This document shows positions 16,851 to 24,431 of a DNA stretch of 40,819 nt, piece by piece (position 1 is the first letter of the stretch; every line of letters starts with the position of its first letter). The notes under the pieces are model-generated. The model made no database searches. It was given only the letters and a program-made list of their open reading frames with translations, and was not told the DNA's origin. The stretch comes from Prevotella sp. (GTDB lineage: Bacteria > Bacteroidota > Bacteroidia > Bacteroidales > Bacteroidaceae): assembly GCA_016285055.1 (NCBI GenBank), contig JAEEPZ010000025.1:1-40819 (forward strand), read 5' to 3'. Position numbers and translations under genes: made by a program.

Positions 16851-17040
16851 CCCTTCAAGGGGAGGGGTTAGGGGTGGGGTCTGTAATGTCAGTAATGCTC
16901 TATCAGCGAAGAAGTTTCAGCGAAGAGGGGGCTGCGAAGGTGTTGGGGGCGAAGGAGTTGAGGGCGAAGAGGAGGCGGCATAGGAAATTACTGACATTAC
17001 AGACCCCACCCCTAACCCCTCCCCTTGAAGGGAGGGGATG
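16848..17040. repeat. Fold-back repeat element, copy A
   Basis: Arms of about 50 bp in inverted orientation: the left arm 16850-16900 has CCCCTCCCTTCAAGGGGAGG, then GGGGTGGGGTCTGTAATGTC; the complement lies at about 16988-17038. The roughly 85-bp centre consists of degenerate 14-16-bp purine-rich units containing GCGAAG. The same arms and an inverted version of the centre occur at 40560-40819. Short reading frames across it are spurious. Confidence 0.92.
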
Positions 17041-17061
17041 GCTGCGCATTAAACTACGCGG

Positions 17062-17269
17062 CGGCCAACCTCCCCTTACAGGGGGCGCTTTTCCTGCGTT
17101 TCCATTGCTGAGATGTGTATAAAGAGTAGTTGAAGGGAGGGGATGGCTGCGCATTGAACTACGCGGCGGCAATGAGCCTGCCACCTTCCAGGCCAATCAG
17201 GTCATACGGCCAACCTCCCCTTACAGGGGGCGCTTTTCCTGCGTTTCCATTGCTGAGATGTGTATAAAG
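17062..17269 (+). repeat. 63-bp direct repeat flanking a duplicated segment
   Basis: Identical 63-bp copies at 17062-17124 and 17207-17269, from CGGCCAACCTCCCC to GATGTGTATAAAG. Just before each copy lies the sequence GAAGGGAGGGGATGGCTGCG followed by CATT(A/G)AACTACGCGGCGGC (about 17027-17065 and 17132-17170). The second copy has 36-38 extra bases between these two parts. The rest of the 16691-17417 gap holds only the repeats listed and the promoter of the next gene. Confidence 0.92.
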
Positions 17270-17359
17270 TAAAGATTTCCCCATGCTGACGAGTGTCAAG
17301 AAATGAACGGAAATCGCAAAATCATGCACTTATTATTCGCCAATGAGGCATCTTTTCCT

Positions 17360-17367
17360 TAATTTTG
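17360..17367 (+). promoter_or_regulatory. Candidate -7 box of the Ig-like repeat protein gene
   Basis: TAATTTTG fits TAnnTTTG and is followed by an approximately 45-base AT-rich leader to the ATG at 17418. No exact TTTG -33 element is visible. Confidence 0.5.
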
Positions 17368-17417
17368 CGCGGTTGTAGAAAATCATTACTTTTATTTATT
17401 TTATCAAACTTAAAAAC

Positions 17418-20285
17418 ATGATCAAATCTTTACGCTATTTGCTGCTGACAGCGCTCACGCTGGTCTGTGGCAGCATGTTCGCTCAAGATGGTACCGCCAC
17501 ATGGAATGGTGCTGAGAGCAGCGCCCTTCCTACGGAAATGGGCGACGACATCACACTCGCTTGGCTCGAGGCCAGTGGCGACCAGGCTCCTTCGTTCAAC
17601 AGCACCAAGAAGGCTGCTTCCATGAAGAAGGGCAACAAGCTGACCATCGCAGGCGCTGACGCCAATGTCACCATCAGCGAAATCGTCTTCACCTTCGACA
17701 ATTCAAGCGATCCGGGCCTCTCAGCCAACGAGGGTTCCACAACGAGCAACTATGCTGACAACACCACAACGTGGACAGGTGAGGCCAACAGCATCACCTT
17801 CACCGCTGGTAGCAGCCGTCTCATCAAGGCTATCAAGGTCACCTACACTGGCAAGGCTGCCGTAGGAGAAAAGGTGCCCGTGCTGGCCATCGCCAAGGTG
17901 GACAACTTCAACACCACCTACGACATGGACGCTACCGACAACAAGACGCTCGTGGTTTACTATGAGAACACGGGTAAGGCTGCTGCCGAGAATGCCGAGC
18001 TGACGCTCTACGTCGATGGGAATGAGAACAAGGTGGTGGAGATTGGCACTATCGCTGCCGGAGCTACCGACGGATGGAAGAACATCAGCTACGACCTCAC
18101 TAAGATAGAGGCTGGCGAGCATGTTGTCTTTGTGGCACTCACGGCCGACGGCGTAGAGGCTGTGAAGTCTGAGCAGAAGATTGTCACCTTCACAAAGAAG
18201 GCCCCCGAGGCTACCTTCGTCGTGACGGCTGTCTCACCTGTCAATGTGGCCTATGGTGCTACAAGTTTCAACATCACTGCCACCGTCAAGAACACCAGCG
18301 AGACCGTCGATGCTACCGACGTTGTCCTGACCCTTTGGCAGAACGGCACCGTTGGCACGCAGACTGTCAGTGCCCTGGCTCATGGCGCAGAGGCTGAGGT
18401 GGTGTTCACCGTCAACGCTCCCGAGACTGGCTTCCCCGTTGACAGGACCGTGACTTACTATGTACAGGCTCCGAAGAACCAGTCGCAGGCTGAGGTGGAG
18501 GTTATCTTCGCAGAGCAGCCCGTCGAGGAGGTCAAGGACCTCGCTGTCATCGGCATCGATGGCACCATCGACCTGGGTGCTGTCAGCAGCGCTGTGCGCA
18601 TCAGCGTTGAGAACAAGGGCAATGTAGACATCGAATCAGCTACTGTCACCCTGAAAGCTGGCGACAAGACACTGGGCGAGTCGAATGTTACCAATGTGGC
18701 TGCCGGCAAGACTGGATTCTGCAATGTGACGGTTCCTTCCGAGGGCCTTACCCCCGGGGAGCTGACTGTCACCGCTACTGTTGCTCTGGATGGCGATGCC
18801 ACTCCCGCAGACAACACCATGGAGGCTACACTCACAGTCAAAGAGGCTGAAGTGCCCGAGCCGGTATTCGCCATCGCTACCGAGAAGAGCTATGAGTTCA
18901 CCCTGGGCGAGCCCATGAGCATCACAGTCACCGTCATCAACACCAGCGAGGTGGAGGCAAAGGACGTCGATGTGAAGCTGTTCTATTCCACCATGGAGGT
19001 CACCAAGCAGACTGTCGCAGAGCTGCCTCCTTACGAGCCGGTCGACGTGGTCTTCACGCTGCCGCAGGCTTACACCGCTCTCTTGGAGACCTACATGGGC
19101 GATGCTGACACGAAGAGCTTCGACATGCAGGCTGTGGTAGGAAATACCAGCTGCTTCTTCACCGTCACACTCAAGAAGGCTGTCACGCCTGTCTACGACC
19201 TGGCTGTCACAAGCATTCAGGGTGAGCTGAGCGTTGATAACGAGACCAACTTCATCACGGTCTTCGTTGAGAACAAGGGCAATGTCGACATCGACGACGC
19301 TGTCCTCTCCATCGCTTACGCCTCAGGTGAGGACATCACAGGCTATGCAGAGACAGTGGCTGTGAAGGCTGGCAGTACGGCATTCAAGAGCTTCGAGATT
19401 CCTGCTGAGGACCTGAAGACTGGCGAGTTCACCGTCTTTGCCACCGTTGGAGTATATGACGAGGAGGGTGAGTCTATCGACGCCGACGAGTCCAACAACA
19501 CCCTCGAGCATACATTCATCGTCACCGGCACACCAGTGGCTCAGCCCACCTTCGCTGTCACGGCTGAGAATGTCTCTGTAGAGTATGGAGCAAAGAGCTT
19601 CAACATCGTGGCTGTTGTCAAGAACACCAGCGAGGTGGACGGCGACGTGGAGGTGAAGCTGCTGCAGGGCACTGAGGTCGTCGATGCTACCACAGTCACC
19701 GTCGCTGCCGGTGAGGAGGCTACCATCACCTTCACGCTCGACGAGATGCTCGAGGCTGGCAAGACCGCTACCTACTACGTACAGGCTGGCAATGCACAGG
19801 CTGAGGTGACGGTCACCTTCGAGCAGGAGCCGGTCATTCCCGTCGTCGACCTGGCTGTCACAGCCATCACGGGCTCGCTCGACCTCACACTCGAGAGCAA
19901 CAACCTCACCGTCTTTGTTGACAACCTGGGTACGGTCGATGTCAACGACGCCATCGTCACACTCACAGCTGGTGAGAAGGTGCTCGGCACTGCCACACTG
20001 TCGGCAAAGGCTGGTACAGAGAACAACCACTGCACCATCGCCATCAACACAGCCGACCTGCAGGAGGGCAACATGGACATCACTGCCACCGTGGAGGCTG
20101 AAGGCGATGCCGACCTCACCAACAACACGCTGACACACTCCTTCAACATCACCACTGCCATCTCTGCCATCAAGGCACAGTTCGGCGACAACGTGCAGAT
20201 TTTCAACCTCAGCGGAAAGAAGGTTACCACGCTCCGCCCAGGACACATCTACATCATCAACGGAAAGAAGATGATGGTGAAGTAA
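17418..20285 (+). CDS. Secreted surface protein of alternating Ig-like (CARDB-type) modules
   Basis: A 955-residue exported protein with signal peptide 1-22 (GSMFAQ). An N-terminal beta domain (about 25-150) is followed by about seven roughly 100-residue beta-sandwich modules of two alternating kinds. Kind one starts F-x-V-T-A-x-x-x-V-x-V-x-Y-G-A-x-S-F-N-I with K-N-T-S-E (near 270, 485 and 720). Kind two starts D-L-A-V with V-E-N-K-G-N-V-D-I or V-D-N-L-G-T-V-D-V (near 155, 375, 600 and 815). These resemble CARDB/adhesion modules. The C-terminal 35 residues (IFNLSGKKV ... IYIINGKK) form the exported-protein tail. The neighbouring modules are close in DNA sequence, suggesting recent duplication or conversion. 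An adhesive or scaffolding role at the cell surface is inferred. The gene stands alone, with its own promoter and terminator. Confidence 0.85.
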   Translation: MIKSLRYLLLTALTLVCGSMFAQDGTATWNGAESSALPTEMGDDITLAWLEASGDQAPSFNSTKKAASMKKGNKLTIAGADANVTISEIVFTFDNSSDPGLSANEGSTTSNYADNTTTWTGEANSITFTAGSSRLIKAIKVTYTGKAAVGEKVPVLAIAKVDNFNTTYDMDATDNKTLVVYYENTGKAAAENAELTLYVDGNENKVVEIGTIAAGATDGWKNISYDLTKIEAGEHVVFVALTADGVEAVKSEQKIVTFTKKAPEATFVVTAVSPVNVAYGATSFNITATVKNTSETVDATDVVLTLWQNGTVGTQTVSALAHGAEAEVVFTVNAPETGFPVDRTVTYYVQAPKNQSQAEVEVIFAEQPVEEVKDLAVIGIDGTIDLGAVSSAVRISVENKGNVDIESATVTLKAGDKTLGESNVTNVAAGKTGFCNVTVPSEGLTPGELTVTATVALDGDATPADNTMEATLTVKEAEVPEPVFAIATEKSYEFTLGEPMSITVTVINTSEVEAKDVDVKLFYSTMEVTKQTVAELPPYEPVDVVFTLPQAYTALLETYMGDADTKSFDMQAVVGNTSCFFTVTLKKAVTPVYDLAVTSIQGELSVDNETNFITVFVENKGNVDIDDAVLSIAYASGEDITGYAETVAVKAGSTAFKSFEIPAEDLKTGEFTVFATVGVYDEEGESIDADESNNTLEHTFIVTGTPVAQPTFAVTAENVSVEYGAKSFNIVAVVKNTSEVDGDVEVKLLQGTEVVDATTVTVAAGEEATITFTLDEMLEAGKTATYYVQAGNAQAEVTVTFEQEPVIPVVDLAVTAITGSLDLTLESNNLTVFVDNLGTVDVNDAIVTLTAGEKVLGTATLSAKAGTENNHCTIAINTADLQEGNMDITATVEAEGDADLTNNTLTHSFNITTAISAIKAQFGDNVQIFNLSGKKVTTLRPGHIYIINGKKMMVK

Positions 20286-20332
20286 GAATGTTAGAATAGA
20301 GTTCGAGGCCCCGTTGTGGGCTTCATAAAAAG

Positions 20333-20368
20333 CTAACGTTGGGTTTTCATCCAACGTTAGTTTTTTTT
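20333..20368 (+). terminator. Rho-independent terminator
   Basis: A 10-bp perfect stem (CTAACGTTGG with its complement), 8-base loop and eight T, 48 bases after the stop of the Ig-like repeat gene. This is the clearest terminator in the window. Confidence 0.95.
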
Positions 20369-20457
20369 ATGATTATCCGCATGTAGCCAATGGATGCCCT
20401 TGCCATCATGTTCTGTCTCAATCATTACCTGACAACACGTGCTGCCGCAAAAGTATC

Positions 20458-20735
20458 TTATTCCCCCCCCTTGCAAAGGGGGGGGCAGGGGGGGGATAAA
20501 ACTCTGCGCAGATGGATCCCCCTCTAACTCCCCCTTTGCAAGGGGGAGAATTGAGTTACTGCAAGCCGTCCAAACGATACCGTTTGCAACGCAAAACGAG
20601 CCATTCACGCTGATGAATGGCTCGTTTCTCTGTCTAAACAACACGTTTGCAAGACCAACTGGCACAATGTCCCTGTGTTCAAGTGGCCGCCGCTCCCCCT
20701 CCCCTCGGGGAGGGTTGGGGTGGGGGCTTGGCCGC
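20458..20735. repeat. Cluster of GC-rich inverted repeats between convergent genes
   Basis: Between the terminator at 20368 and the HU gene at 20739 there is no supportable gene; a 260-codon plus-strand open frame is a shadow of the HU gene joined to repeats. The segment holds C/G-run palindromes: CCCCTTGCAAAGGGG at about 20467 and an inverted partner with CCCCCTTTGCAAGGGGG near 20531-20547, and at 20692-20733 CCCCTCCCCTCGGGGAGGG followed by a G-rich arm. They resemble the dispersed palindromes at 16848 and 40560 in style but not in exact sequence. Confidence 0.8.
20594..20627. terminator. Hairpin with 14-bp perfect stem, probable bidirectional terminator
   Basis: AAACGAGCCATTCA and its exact complement are separated by CGCTGA. 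Each side ends in TTT on its own strand. It lies 110 bases past the stop of the minus-strand HU gene and could stop transcription from both sides. Confidence 0.65.
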
Positions 20736-20738
20736 TTT

Positions 20739-21197
20739 TTACTCCGTTGCCACGTACTCTCCCTTCCTGCTGGAAAGTATAATCTCGCCAGACTTCACGC
20801 GCATGGCCAGCGAGGTGTAGCCCAGGGTGGAAGCGTTGGTCAGCTCTTTGCGCACCAGCTTGCCCACGGCGCGGCACTGCAGGCGCACGTTAGCGATGTT
20901 CGAGTCCAGGTCGAAGGACTCCACGTCGTTGGCGGGCTTGCTGGTGACAGCGGCCTTGAAGATGGCCAGACCGTCAATCTTCACCGGCTGACCCAGCAGC
21001 ACCATCTCCTTGATGCAACTCACCATGTCGGTGAGGATGCCCTTGATGACACCAGGCGAGAACGGGGTGTTGTGTTCGCACATGTGCTCAGCCAGCTGCT
21101 CCAGGTTGATGGGCTCGGCATTCTTGACGCGGCCATAGATCTTACCATAGTTCTGGTCGCCCTGCCGCTTGTTCTTGTAAAAATCCAATTTCAGCAT
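20739..21197 (-). CDS. HU-family DNA-binding protein (Bacteroidetes long type)
   Basis: A 152-residue protein with the shape of the Bacteroidetes HU-like family: the N-terminal helical dimerisation part contains L-E-Q-L-A-E-H-M and F-S-P-G-V-I-K-G-I-L-T-D-M. A strand V-K-I-D-G-L-A-I-F-K-A-A and the arm region F-D-L-D-S-N-I-A-N-V-R-L-Q-C-R-A-V-G follow. Such proteins are longer than E. coli HU (90 aa) and carry a C-terminal extension, here ending S-S-R-K-G-E-Y-V-A-T-E. They are common beside VirE/DUF3987 gene pairs in this order. It has its own consensus promoter at 21246-21277 and faces the repeat cluster downstream. A nucleoid or element-specific architectural role is inferred. Confidence 0.85.
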   Translation of the reverse strand: MLKLDFYKNKRQGDQNYGKIYGRVKNAEPINLEQLAEHMCEHNTPFSPGVIKGILTDMVSCIKEMVLLGQPVKIDGLAIFKAAVTSKPANDVESFDLDSNIANVRLQCRAVGKLVRKELTNASTLGYTSLAMRVKSGEIILSSRKGEYVATE

Positions 21198-21245
21198 AAC
21201 TTTACATTGTTTAAAAGGTGAATAATAGAGTGAACTTTAACGATA

Positions 21246-21277
21246 CAAAGATACGAATTTTTTCTTTAACTACCAAA
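21246..21277 (-). promoter_or_regulatory. Promoter of the HU-like gene
   Basis: On the minus strand, TTTG (21277-21274), 20 bases, TATCTTTG (21253-21246), then a leader of about 45 bases to the ATG at 21197. Full consensus. Confidence 0.78.
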
Positions 21278-21322
21278 TAATAAAGCATTTATTTTCAATA
21301 AAATAACGATAAAATACAATCA

Positions 21323-21360
21323 AATTAAAGTCCTAACGCTCGAATGTCAGGACTTTAATT
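21323..21360 (-). terminator. Terminator of the primase/helicase-like pair
   Basis: A 12-bp perfect stem (AATTAAAGTCCT with its complement) around a 14-base loop, followed on the minus strand by TTTGATTG. It lies 15 bases after the stop of the DUF3987 gene. Confidence 0.72.
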
Positions 21361-21374
21361 CGCAAGAATAATTG

Positions 21375-23387
21375 TCAACGTTTTTGATAATGACCAGTGC
21401 TAACCCGCACAACCACGTTGTAATTGATGATGAATGATCCCACATAGCGCTCTGCTGTACGCTCAGATATATGCAGTTGACGAGCTATCTGTAGGAATTC
21501 CTTTCTTGTAAACTCCTTTGGCAAGGCATTGAAGAAGGCAAGTTCCTGGGCAGACATCGGTTTTCCTGAAGTGCTGAATGGTATCTCACTGTGAGGCAAA
21601 AGTCGCTTGTAGACATAGACTGTATGGTTGATGAGACACGATGCGATGGTGATGGCTGTCTGGAAGTCGATGTCCGTGCATACCAGTGGCTCACCCTTTT
21701 CTCCAAACCTTGGCTGCCTCTTCTCATGACGCAGTACGGTGAGCACCATGGCTATGCGATAGGTGGTGAGGGCCAGACGGAAGACAAAGGCATCGAGGTC
21801 ATCGCCATAGAGGCCTACTTGCTCGTTATAGAGTGGCTCGAAGAACTGGTTGAAGCGCTTCTTCTGCTCCTCGTTGAGCGTGAACTTCAACGGCTCTTTA
21901 CTATAGGCTTTGAGGTCGTCATAGATGGCCTTGAAGCGCAGACCGAGCGGAGCCAACTGCTCGTAGAGGGTTTCTTCGCAGTCTTCAAACACGTTGCGCC
22001 ATCCACGACTCTTGCGTAGCAAGTAGAACACGAAACGGTTTGCCAGGCCGTTCTCCGTATTCTGGGGTGAGAGCAACAGGGGCACCTGACCGGGTGTACA
22101 GGTCAGCAAGATGGACAGTCGGGGCTTTGCCACATAGACGTGCTCATTGTCCTTGCGGCGACTGTAGTCGATGGTCTCGTGGTGGAAAGCCTTGCGTAGT
22201 CCTGACGAGTAGTCGCCATAGTCCTGCTTGATGGCCTGTGTCAGCGTGTCTGCCTCGGTGTCAAAAAGAGCTCCCCAGCCCTCATTGGCCGCCAGGTCCT
22301 GATAAAAGGCAGTGGCCGAGGCATTGACCGAGATGAGAGGCGAGCGGTAGAGCGGTTCTTCGGGTTCAGTGGCGTTCACCTTCTCTTTTTTGTTCAGCGC
22401 GTCGTAGGCAGCCTTCTGTTTCAGGTACTCGCGGTACTCGCGCTCATAGTTGCTGCGAATCTCGCGTACAATAGGATCTACGAGAGCGAGACAAGCTGGC
22501 AGGACACCCTTGTCGGCAGCCGACGGAGCCACCATGAAGGTATAGAATGGTGGGAAGACTTGTCGGCGGTCGTAAATGCCGCTGACGTTGTCGATGAACC
22601 CAGAAGTCAGGTTGAGTACACCAAGTATAAGCTTGTCTCTCCCTTCTGGCGAGTCCTGTTTTTGGACACCATCGCAAATAATGGGTGGCAGGTCGTTGAT
22701 GTCCAGTTTGTCAGAGAAAGTGGGATTGACAATCGCCGATGCGTCAAGCATCTGCTCGTCTTCCAAAGAGGCAAAGTCCGCCATTTCCGCCATTCCGCCA
22801 CCGCTTTGTGTGGCTGTTACGGATGGTTGGCATTCAAGAGTCCCAGTAGCACTAATATGATTATTATCAACAATATACGCACTGCCGCATGCACTTTCTT
22901 GATTCATCGCGCTCTTCTCTACAGAGCCGTGGCGGAGTGGCGGAACTGGCGGAATTGAGGGGTAACGGCGCCCAATGGCCGAGAGGTCGACTCCGGCATC
23001 CTGTGCCATCTTGTAAAAAGTCTTGATGGTCACGCGACCGTCGCTCTTGGAGAGACACTCCTGCCACTTCTTTTCGCAGTCAGCTTCACGGTACTTCGGA
23101 CTCTGGCTGCACAGAAGATGGAAGAGGTCGCAACCATCCGGGCCAAGCCCATCAGCCAGGGCAAACCCCAGATGTAGATAGTCATCATACGACTCAGCGA
23201 TGTTGGCACCCCTTCGCAACAGCTCGTCAGTAACGGCACGAGCCTTGGCCAACTCATCGTCAGTGGTGGGGTGAGCTACTATCCTCCCTGTCGTCTTGGG
23301 AGCATCTTCTTTCTTGGCGGCATGGTCTGAGTTCATGTTACCAGCGTTGGCCCATGCCAGAGGATCAAAATTAACTAAATTATCCAT
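21375..23387 (-). CDS. PriCT-2/DUF3987 primase-helicase-like protein
   Basis: A 670-residue cytoplasmic protein. Residues about 42-134 form a PriCT-2 (primase C-terminal 2) helical domain with landmarks L-G-F-A-L-A-D-G and W-Q-E-C-L-S and the closing F-Y-K-M-A-Q-D-A-G. A disordered linker (about 140-230) precedes a DUF3987 ATPase-like region (about 235-590). Its loop M-V-A-P-S-A-A-D-K-G sits where Walker A is expected, but lacks the usual glycines and Ser/Thr after Lys; G-A-L-F-D-T-E-A-D is the Walker-B-like strand. The C-terminal 60 residues look like a winged helix (R-K-E-F-L-Q-I-A-R ... S-E-R-T-A-E-R-Y-V). It follows the BT4734/VirE-N gene by 19 bases in the same operon, so the two probably act together as a split primase-helicase. 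Whether it serves a mobile element or the host is unknown. Confidence 0.85.
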   Translation of the reverse strand: MDNLVNFDPLAWANAGNMNSDHAAKKEDAPKTTGRIVAHPTTDDELAKARAVTDELLRRGANIAESYDDYLHLGFALADGLGPDGCDLFHLLCSQSPKYREADCEKKWQECLSKSDGRVTIKTFYKMAQDAGVDLSAIGRRYPSIPPVPPLRHGSVEKSAMNQESACGSAYIVDNNHISATGTLECQPSVTATQSGGGMAEMADFASLEDEQMLDASAIVNPTFSDKLDINDLPPIICDGVQKQDSPEGRDKLILGVLNLTSGFIDNVSGIYDRRQVFPPFYTFMVAPSAADKGVLPACLALVDPIVREIRSNYEREYREYLKQKAAYDALNKKEKVNATEPEEPLYRSPLISVNASATAFYQDLAANEGWGALFDTEADTLTQAIKQDYGDYSSGLRKAFHHETIDYSRRKDNEHVYVAKPRLSILLTCTPGQVPLLLSPQNTENGLANRFVFYLLRKSRGWRNVFEDCEETLYEQLAPLGLRFKAIYDDLKAYSKEPLKFTLNEEQKKRFNQFFEPLYNEQVGLYGDDLDAFVFRLALTTYRIAMVLTVLRHEKRQPRFGEKGEPLVCTDIDFQTAITIASCLINHTVYVYKRLLPHSEIPFSTSGKPMSAQELAFFNALPKEFTRKEFLQIARQLHISERTAERYVGSFIINYNVVVRVSTGHYQKR

Positions 23388-23406
23388 AGTCTTAATACAT
23401 TTTTAC

Positions 23407-24024
23407 TTAGAAATACTCAATCAGTTCGGTTTTCAAATAGGCGTTCTCATCGTGACAGAGAAAGCAGGCGCGCGAAACGTTGACACATTGTGCGTCTACC
23501 TGTTTCTCAGTCAGTTGGTAGGTTGCCATGAGATAGTTCCTGACTGCCGTAAACCACGTGCGGTGGTCGCAGCGACTGAGGTCGATGTGGATGAACCACT
23601 TCAGGCCATTGCCGCGAGGCGACCGGAACAGCAGTAGCGTGTCGAACGCTGGGTCGGCTATCAGCTTATCAAACATCTCTTCCGTGCGCTCATTCAGCTC
23701 GTCGAGGTCGATGGTCAAAACCTCAGAGTGCTTCACAAGGCACTGGTCGGAGCAATAGCTGAACACTCCCGACGGCGTGACGTAGTCGAAGTTGCTGCCC
23801 TTAAAGTGCCGCGCCTCGTCCTTGTCGGTGATGCTGCGTAGCTGCTCGGTCTCAGGCATCGCCCAACGCCCTCGTACATATTCATATACCCAGAACAGTG
23901 TCACGGGCACTGCCTCCGGTCGTTTGTTGGTGATGGGCTTACGGAAGAAGCTCATCTTCACCTCCGCGGGATTCCAATCCCCAGTGGTGTTGTTTTTCGT
24001 AATACCTTCCATACAATACTTCAA
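23407..24024 (-). CDS. BT4734/VirE-N domain protein, primase-polymerase-like
   Basis: A 205-residue protein of the BT4734-like, VirE N-terminal family (PF08800), which I place near the archaeo-eukaryotic primase fold. Putative catalytic elements are all present: D106 and D108 in V-L-T-I-D-L-D-E-L-N, the S-P-R-G-N-G-L-K-W-F-I-H-I-D strand (135-148), and D177 with R185 in the D-A-Q-C-V-N-V-S-R-A-C-F segment, followed by H-D-E-N-A-Y. In many Bacteroidales homologues this domain is fused to PriCT-2 and DUF3987; here it is a separate upstream gene, 19 bases before its partner. A start at the second Met (24012) is possible. A candidate -7 box lies 127 bases upstream. Nucleotidyl-transfer activity is inferred from motifs only. 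Confidence 0.82.
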   Translation of the reverse strand: MKYCMEGITKNNTTGDWNPAEVKMSFFRKPITNKRPEAVPVTLFWVYEYVRGRWAMPETEQLRSITDKDEARHFKGSNFDYVTPSGVFSYCSDQCLVKHSEVLTIDLDELNERTEEMFDKLIADPAFDTLLLFRSPRGNGLKWFIHIDLSRCDHRTWFTAVRNYLMATYQLTEKQVDAQCVNVSRACFLCHDENAYLKTELIEYF

Positions 24025-24150
24025 TATTTGTATTTGAGGTTTACTCTCATCGCACCAACGGGCTTCGACATAGAGAAAAATTCATCTTACCCGCCGTTCC
24101 CCCGTGGCCCGTGCTCAGGTTTGAATGCCGTGGGGTACTGAATTCTGATG

Positions 24151-24158
24151 CAAAAATA
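24151..24158 (-). promoter_or_regulatory. Candidate -7 box for the primase/helicase-like pair
   Basis: TATTTTTG on the minus strand, with no matching TTTG at the -33 spacing (TTTAG is there instead). It would give a leader of about 120 bases. The rest of 24025-24360 is AT-rich and shows no gene. Confidence 0.35.
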
Positions 24159-24360
24159 CTGCTTTTTCTTGGCACAACCTAAAGTTCTGTTGCTTTTATA
24201 ACTACTTGACAATTAGCAATTTGACAATCTGTTTTGACGTATTTGAATGGCGTGTTAGATACTTTTTGCCAGTAAGTTTTTGAATGAGTCAAATAATGGT
24301 CAAAATGATAGATGATGAAGTCAATATGATATCTATCGGCAAATATGACTGTCAAAAAGC

Positions 24361-24397
24361 AAAAAAAAACGACTGACCTTTGCTTGAAAGGTCAGTC
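24361..24397 (-). terminator. Rho-independent terminator of the 377-aa gene
   Basis: On the minus strand, GACTGACCTT, six bases and its complement, followed by GTTTTTTTTT. It sits 35 bases after the stop at 24432. Confidence 0.92.
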
Positions 24398-24431
24398 ATC
24401 ACATATACTATTTGCTATTCCTTAAAAAAAT

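Noticed and set aside
16874..17196. Short reading frames on both strands over the repeat region after menD
   Set aside because: They translate fold-back arms and direct repeats (T-P-P-L-T-P-P-L-E-G-R-G-W type), the usual spurious product of such palindromes.
19323..20354. 343-codon minus-strand open frame
   Set aside because: It is a shadow of the Ig-like repeat gene; it persists because of the strong codon bias of that gene.
20439..21221. 260-codon plus-strand open frame
   Set aside because: It runs through C/G-rich repeats and then antisense to the clear HU-like gene; the protein shows repeat-derived low complexity and no family pattern.
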